A DNA stretch of 9,396 bases from Clostridia bacterium (GTDB lineage: Bacteria > Bacillota > Clostridia > Christensenellales > QALW01). Where the stretch lies: contig CAAGID010000035.1 of NCBI GenBank assembly GCA_900769815.1, positions 1 through 9,396 on the forward strand, read 5' to 3'. The notes under the pieces are model-generated. The model had not been told where the DNA came from. It saw nothing but the letters and a program-made list of their open reading frames with translations, and did no database searches. The position numbers and the translations under genes were made by a program. Below are positions 6,674 through 9,396 of this stretch, piece after piece (position 1 is the first letter of the stretch; each line of letters begins with the position of its first letter).

Positions 6674-6702
6674 TTGACTTATTTTGTCAAATGTTGTAAA
6701 AT
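6674..6702 (+). promoter_or_regulatory. sigma-A promoter of the AbrB-like gene with a small inverted repeat at -35
   Basis: TTGACT (6674-6679), a 17-base spacer and TAAAAT (6697-6702). TTGAC at 6674-6678 and GTCAA at 6686-6690 form an inverted repeat over the -35 region that could be a regulator site. AbrB proteins often control their own genes, but whether this one does is inference. Confidence 0.7.
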
Positions 6703-6735
6703 ACAGTAAAATAATTAAAAGTGAGGTTTTCTTGT

Positions 6736-7002
6736 ATGAAAAAGGCAACCGGTATAGTACGTAGGTTTGACCAATTGGGTCGTATTGTCGTTCCCAAAGA
6801 GTTAAGAGATATCTTTAATTTACAAGTTAATGATCCTGTTGAAATTTTCGTAAACGACAATAACGAAATTGTATTAAAAAAATATGAACCCGCTTGCATT
6901 TTCTGCGCAAGTACTGAAGACGTTGTTATCTATAACGGCAGACAAATTTGCAAGGACTGTATTGAAAAGCTTACAAGTGCATTAAGTAATTTAAAAAAAT
7001 AA
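6736..7002 (+). CDS. AbrB-family transition-state regulator with C-terminal Cys4 motif
   Basis: The 88-residue protein starts with the AbrB swapped-hairpin DNA-binding domain: TGIVRRFDQLGRIVVPKELR at 5-24, then VEIFVNDNNEIVLKKY at 35-50, very close to Bacillus AbrB/Abh. Instead of the Bacillus C-terminal multimerisation region it carries CIFC (C54, C57) and CKDC (C72, C75), a CxxC-x14-CxxC pattern that suggests a small zinc-binding fold. AbrB proteins repress post-exponential and sporulation-linked genes during growth. The ATG at 6736 is chosen because GTGAGG at 6721-6726 serves as its ribosome site; reading GTG 6721 as start would add five residues and leave no such site. It has its own promoter and terminator. 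The target genes are unknown. Confidence 0.9.
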   Translation: MKKATGIVRRFDQLGRIVVPKELRDIFNLQVNDPVEIFVNDNNEIVLKKYEPACIFCASTEDVVIYNGRQICKDCIEKLTSALSNLKK

Positions 7003-7032
7003 AAATCCTGCAATGCGGGATTTTTATTTTTT
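7001..7032. terminator. terminator of the AbrB-like gene, functional in both directions by sequence
   Basis: AAAAATCCTGC (7001-7011) pairs with GCGGGATTTTT (7015-7025) around AAT, 11 bp with one G-T pair, and overlaps the stop codon. T-rich tracts flank it on both strands, so it could also end a transcript arriving from the right. Confidence 0.88.
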
Positions 7033-7178
7033 ATTACAAGAAGTACCATATCTGCTCCGCCGTAGGATAAGGAGTTCTTTATTTTATCATTAACGCTACT
7101 ATAACTATTTAGAAATTTTTAAATTTGTCAAAATATATTTTGTTAACAAAAAAAATACATATTTTTGCATAATAATAG
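7033..7178. other. AT-rich intergenic stretch with one GC-richer imperfect hairpin
   Basis: No gene was found here. The segment 7038-7079 is clearly less AT-rich than its surroundings. It folds imperfectly, AAGAAGTACCATATC with GATAAGGAGTTCTT, around a GC-rich centre (CTCCGCCG). Further right lie the palindrome CAAAATATATTTTG at 7129-7142 and TGTTAACA at 7141-7148. Read leftwards, the fold would run into the two-way terminator at 7001-7032, as a small RNA would, but no good minus-strand promoter is visible. Confidence 0.4.
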
Positions 7179-7207
7179 TTGTAATTTTCCCAAAAATAGT
7201 TTATAAT
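7179..7207 (+). promoter_or_regulatory. sigma-A promoter of the CofE-like gene
   Basis: TTGTAA (7179-7184), a 17-base spacer and a perfect TATAAT (7202-7207). The start site would be near 7213, and AGAAGG at 7247-7252 is the ribosome site before ATG 7261. Confidence 0.75.
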
Positions 7208-7260
7208 ACTTCTGTTAATTTTGTTTTGCAAAATATATAAAATGAAAGAAGGCAAACAAT

Positions 7261-8460
7261 ATGGAAAAATATGAAAGAAGAGTCGGCACTGTATCAAGAG
7301 GTATCCGTTGCCCCATTATCCGTGAAGGTGACAACCTTGCAAAAATCGTTGCTGACAGTGTTATCGAGGCAAGTGAGTTTGAAAACTTCCCCTTAAATGA
7401 CCGAGACGTTATTTCAATTACCGAATCAATCGTTGCTCGTGCTCAAGGCAATTATGCTTCAGTTGAAGATATTGCAAAGGACGTGCACACAAAATTCGGC
7501 GGTGAAACAGTTGGCGTTATCTTCCCCATTCTTTCAAGAAACCGTTTTGCTATCTGCTTAAAGGGTATTGCTATGGGTGCAAAGAAAATCGTTCTTATGC
7601 TCTCATATCCTTCTGACGAAGTAGGTAACGAGCTTGTTAGCCTTGACAAAATAGATGCAGCAGGTATTAACCCCTATTCCGACGTACTGACAGAAGCGAA
7701 ATACCGTGAACTATTTGGTGAAAATAAGCACGAGTTTACAGGTGTTGACTATGTTCAATATTACAGAAGCATTATTGAAAATGCAGGCGCTGAGGCTGAA
7801 ATCATTTTTGCTAACCAAGCAAAAGCTATTCTTAATTATACTGATTGCGTTCTTAACTGCGATATTCACACACGTGCAAGAACAAAGCGTATCTTAAAGG
7901 CAAACGGTGCTAAAATCGTTTTAGGACTTGATGAGATTCTCAATGCTCCTGTTGACGGAAGCGGTTGTAACGAGCTTTACGGTCTTTTAGGTTCCAACAA
8001 ATCAACCGAAGATAAGATTAAGCTTTTCCCCAGAGAATGTAAAGGTCTTGTTCTTGATATTCAAAAAAATATTCTTGAAAGAACAGGCAAGCACGTTGAA
8101 GTTATGGTTTACGGCGACGGTGCTTTTAAAGACCCCAAGGGCAAAATCTGGGAGCTTGCTGACCCGGTAGTTTCCCCTGCATTTACCGACGGTCTTATAG
8201 GTACACCTAACGAGCTTAAGCTCAAATATCTTGCCGATAACGATTTTAAGAATCTTTCAGGTGATGCACTTAAGGAAGCTATTTCAAAAAGCATCCGTGA
8301 AAAACAGGATAACCTTGTAGGAAATATGGCTTCACAGGGCACAACCCCCCGTCAGCTCACTGACCTTATCGGTTCTCTTTGTGACCTTACAAGCGGTTCA
8401 GGCGATAAAGGTACTCCTGTTGTTCTTGTTCAAGGCTACTTTGACAACTATACAAACTAA
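7261..8460 (+). CDS. CofE-like protein (coenzyme F420-0:L-glutamate ligase family), substrate unknown
   Basis: The 399-residue protein looks like the long clostridial form of the F420-0:gamma-glutamyl ligase family, in which archaeal CofE adds glutamate to F420-0 with GTP. Family-like segments are TRGI-type RGIRCPIIREGDNLAKIV at 13-30, DVISITESIVARAQG at 49-63, SRNRFAICLKGIAMGAKKIV at 92-111, and VMVYGDGAFKDP with the acidic ELADPVVSPAFTDGLIGTP at about 281-316. Canonical CofE is about 250 residues, so 150 extra residues are present, spread through the middle and C-terminus (for example LGLDEILNAPVDGSGCNELYG, about 221-241). No other F420 gene is in view, and clostridia are not known as F420 makers, so the true substrate is probably another carboxylate or peptide (inference). 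It is a single-gene unit with its own promoter and terminator. It is soluble, with no signal peptide. Confidence 0.75.
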   Translation: MEKYERRVGTVSRGIRCPIIREGDNLAKIVADSVIEASEFENFPLNDRDVISITESIVARAQGNYASVEDIAKDVHTKFGGETVGVIFPILSRNRFAICLKGIAMGAKKIVLMLSYPSDEVGNELVSLDKIDAAGINPYSDVLTEAKYRELFGENKHEFTGVDYVQYYRSIIENAGAEAEIIFANQAKAILNYTDCVLNCDIHTRARTKRILKANGAKIVLGLDEILNAPVDGSGCNELYGLLGSNKSTEDKIKLFPRECKGLVLDIQKNILERTGKHVEVMVYGDGAFKDPKGKIWELADPVVSPAFTDGLIGTPNELKLKYLADNDFKNLSGDALKEAISKSIREKQDNLVGNMASQGTTPRQLTDLIGSLCDLTSGSGDKGTPVVLVQGYFDNYTN

Positions 8461-8470
8461 AAATTTCAAT

Positions 8471-8499
8471 GGACAGAGATTTTTACTCTGTCTTTTTTT
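8471..8499 (+). terminator. rho-independent terminator of the CofE-like gene
   Basis: GACAGAG (8472-8478) pairs with CTCTGTC (8486-8492) around seven A/T bases, followed by seven T. It lies 11 bases after the stop codon. Confidence 0.9.
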
Positions 8500-8500
8500 G

Positions 8501-8529
8501 TTGATAAAGATTGATTTTTATGATATACT
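8501..8529 (+). promoter_or_regulatory. sigma-A promoter of the radC-like gene
   Basis: TTGATA (8501-8506), a 17-base spacer and TATACT (8524-8529), with an extended -10 TG at 8521-8522. It begins directly after the preceding terminator. The start site would be near 8536 and AAGGAG at 8547-8552 precedes ATG 8561. Confidence 0.8.
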
Positions 8530-8560
8530 ATCTTTAATCACAAAATAAGGAGTCTAATTC

Positions 8561-9238
8561 ATGGGTATTCACGACGGTCACCGTGAAAGATTACGGGATG
8601 AATTTTTAGCAGTTGGTGTTAAAGGGAAAAGTGATCATCAGGTTCTTGAGGTTATACTATCATTTATTATTCCCCGTGTAGATGTTAATCCCATTGCACA
8701 CCAGCTAATTAACAGTTTTGGTTCACTTGCAGGTGTACTTGATGCAAGCATTCACGATTTAACAAAATTCCCCTACATTACAAAACGAACGGCATCATTT
8801 TTAAAGCTTTTCCCTATCGTATTTCCTGCATATCACGAAAGCAAGTTTAAAAAGCGTGTAAATCTTGGTACTGCAAGCCAACTAAAAGAATATATGATTC
8901 CTAAACTTGCCAATGAAAAAAATGAAGTTTTTTATATTTTATGCCTTGACGCTCATTGTAATCTGATACAAGCAATACGTCATAATGAAGGCATGACAAC
9001 AAAAGCCAATTTAAATATACAAGGTATGGTTTCTGAAGTTTTAAGGACAGGTGCTTCAACTATCGTTTTAGTACATAATCATTTAAGCGGTAAGGTTGAT
9101 TTTTCAAAGCAAGATATTGAAGCAACTCTATTTATAATAAATACCTTCAATAATTTACAAATTAACGTTGCCGACCACTTCGTTATTTCAGGTTCAAACT
9201 GTGCTTCCTTTACTGCGTTACCGCCTTCCTTTATTTAA
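8561..9238 (+). CDS. radC: RadC/JAB-domain protein (UPF0758 family, clostridial type)
   Basis: The 225-residue product has an N-terminal helical domain (GHRERLRDEFL at 6-16, NPIAHQLINSFGSLAGVLDA at 43-62, helix-hairpin-helix-like). A C-terminal JAB/MPN domain begins at about residue 102. The JAMM metal set is complete: E122 in NEVFYILCLD, H172 and H174 in HNHLSG, S182 and D185, in the order HxH-x7-S-x2-D. The usual HNHPSG has Leu in place of Pro here. The N-terminal GHR...NPIAHRLL style is that of the clostridial subgroup. The old DNA-repair name is not supported by later work in bacteria, and the real function is unsettled; a metal-dependent hydrolase is the structural expectation. It has its own promoter and ribosome site, and its neighbours give no functional clue. 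Confidence 0.9.
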   Translation: MGIHDGHRERLRDEFLAVGVKGKSDHQVLEVILSFIIPRVDVNPIAHQLINSFGSLAGVLDASIHDLTKFPYITKRTASFLKLFPIVFPAYHESKFKKRVNLGTASQLKEYMIPKLANEKNEVFYILCLDAHCNLIQAIRHNEGMTTKANLNIQGMVSEVLRTGASTIVLVHNHLSGKVDFSKQDIEATLFIINTFNNLQINVADHFVISGSNCASFTALPPSFI

Positions 9239-9239
9239 C

Positions 9240-9281
9240 AAAATGTATGCTTTTTGAAAATAACTTTTATTTATACATTTT
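9240..9281 (+). terminator. weak AT-only hairpin after radC, possible terminator
   Basis: AAAATGTAT (9240-9248) pairs with ATACATTTT (9273-9281) around 24 bases. An alternative inner pairing is TTGAAAA with TTTTCAA. The stem has a single G-C pair and the loop is long, so termination would be inefficient. Confidence 0.35.
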
Positions 9282-9292
9282 TCAATATGTAC

Positions 9293-9321
9293 TTGATTTT
9301 GAACCGAATTTTTGATATAAT
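9293..9321 (+). promoter_or_regulatory. sigma-A promoter for a gene beyond the window
   Basis: TTGATT (9293-9298), a 17-base spacer and TATAAT (9316-9321), with an extended -10 TG at 9313-9314. The start site would be near 9328. The remaining 70 bases hold no long reading frame, only a five-codon ATG-to-TAA frame at 9356-9373, so the main gene lies outside. Confidence 0.78.
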
Positions 9322-9396
9322 TTTCTTGGATAAATCTAAAAGATAGGAAAATTTAATGTTTTTTCTACAATAAACACTCACTATCAAAAAGTATAC

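Noticed and set aside
6721..6735. GTG start for the AbrB-like gene
   Set aside because: GTGAGG here serves as ribosome site for ATG 6736, and homologues begin at MKxTGIVR.
7109..7297. Minus-strand frame of 62 codons rich in Phe, Tyr, Ile and Asn
   Set aside because: Composition simply reflects AT-rich intergenic DNA; it runs over the promoter and the start of the CofE-like gene and has no ribosome site.
1..9396. CRISPR array, insertion sequence, phage, toxin-antitoxin or biosynthetic cluster
   Set aside because: No spaced direct repeats, transposase, integrase or such gene sets were seen; all long frames are accounted for by the listed genes.

Overview
This is a low-GC, AT-rich stretch from a spore-forming Firmicute, most likely a gut-type member of the class Clostridia (inference). 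The germination protease Gpr and the engulfment enzyme SpoIIP lie side by side and divergent from rpsT, the arrangement known from Bacillus and many clostridia. An AbrB-type transition-state regulator and a clostridial-type RadC fit the same picture. The first 22 bases are Illumina sequencing adapter, so the window starts at a contig end and the first gene is cut.

Layout. Positions 23-1808 (+): the 3' end of an unusual gene, in which the C-terminus of dihydrodipicolinate reductase (DapB) runs in frame into an aspartokinase-type tandem ACT module; then a hairpin and an M29 metallo-aminopeptidase gene. Positions 1838-1906: a very long perfect hairpin at a convergent gene junction. Positions 1907-4319 (-): a secreted or membrane-anchored protein of unknown function, translationally coupled by an 8-nt overlap to a phosphoglucomutase/phosphomannomutase, behind a clear vegetative promoter with a 20-bp palindrome over the predicted start site. 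Positions 4387-6181 (-): gpr then spoIIP, behind a candidate forespore-type promoter. Positions 6262-6648 (+): rpsT with its own promoter and terminator. Positions 6674-7032 (+): an AbrB-like regulator with a Cys4 tail, with promoter and terminator. Positions 7033-7260: an AT-rich intergenic stretch holding one GC-richer fold and a promoter. Positions 7261-8499 (+): a long CofE-like (F420-0:glutamate ligase family) protein. Positions 8501-9238 (+): a RadC/JAB-domain protein. The last 158 bases hold a weak hairpin and a strong promoter firing out of the window.

How the genes fit. gpr and spoIIP act in late and early spore development respectively, and AbrB-family proteins control entry into stationary phase and sporulation. 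The remaining genes are housekeeping or metabolic: lysine/diaminopimelate synthesis, peptide turnover, hexose-phosphate interconversion and ribosome assembly. Nearly every transcription unit is bounded by a recognisable promoter and a rho-independent terminator. No CRISPR array, insertion sequence, prophage gene, tRNA or rRNA was seen.

The strongest candidates for something new are the DapB-ACT fusion (possible direct feedback control of DapB), the CofE-like protein of unknown substrate, the palindrome-controlled unit of an unknown envelope protein plus sugar mutase, and the 25-bp hairpin.
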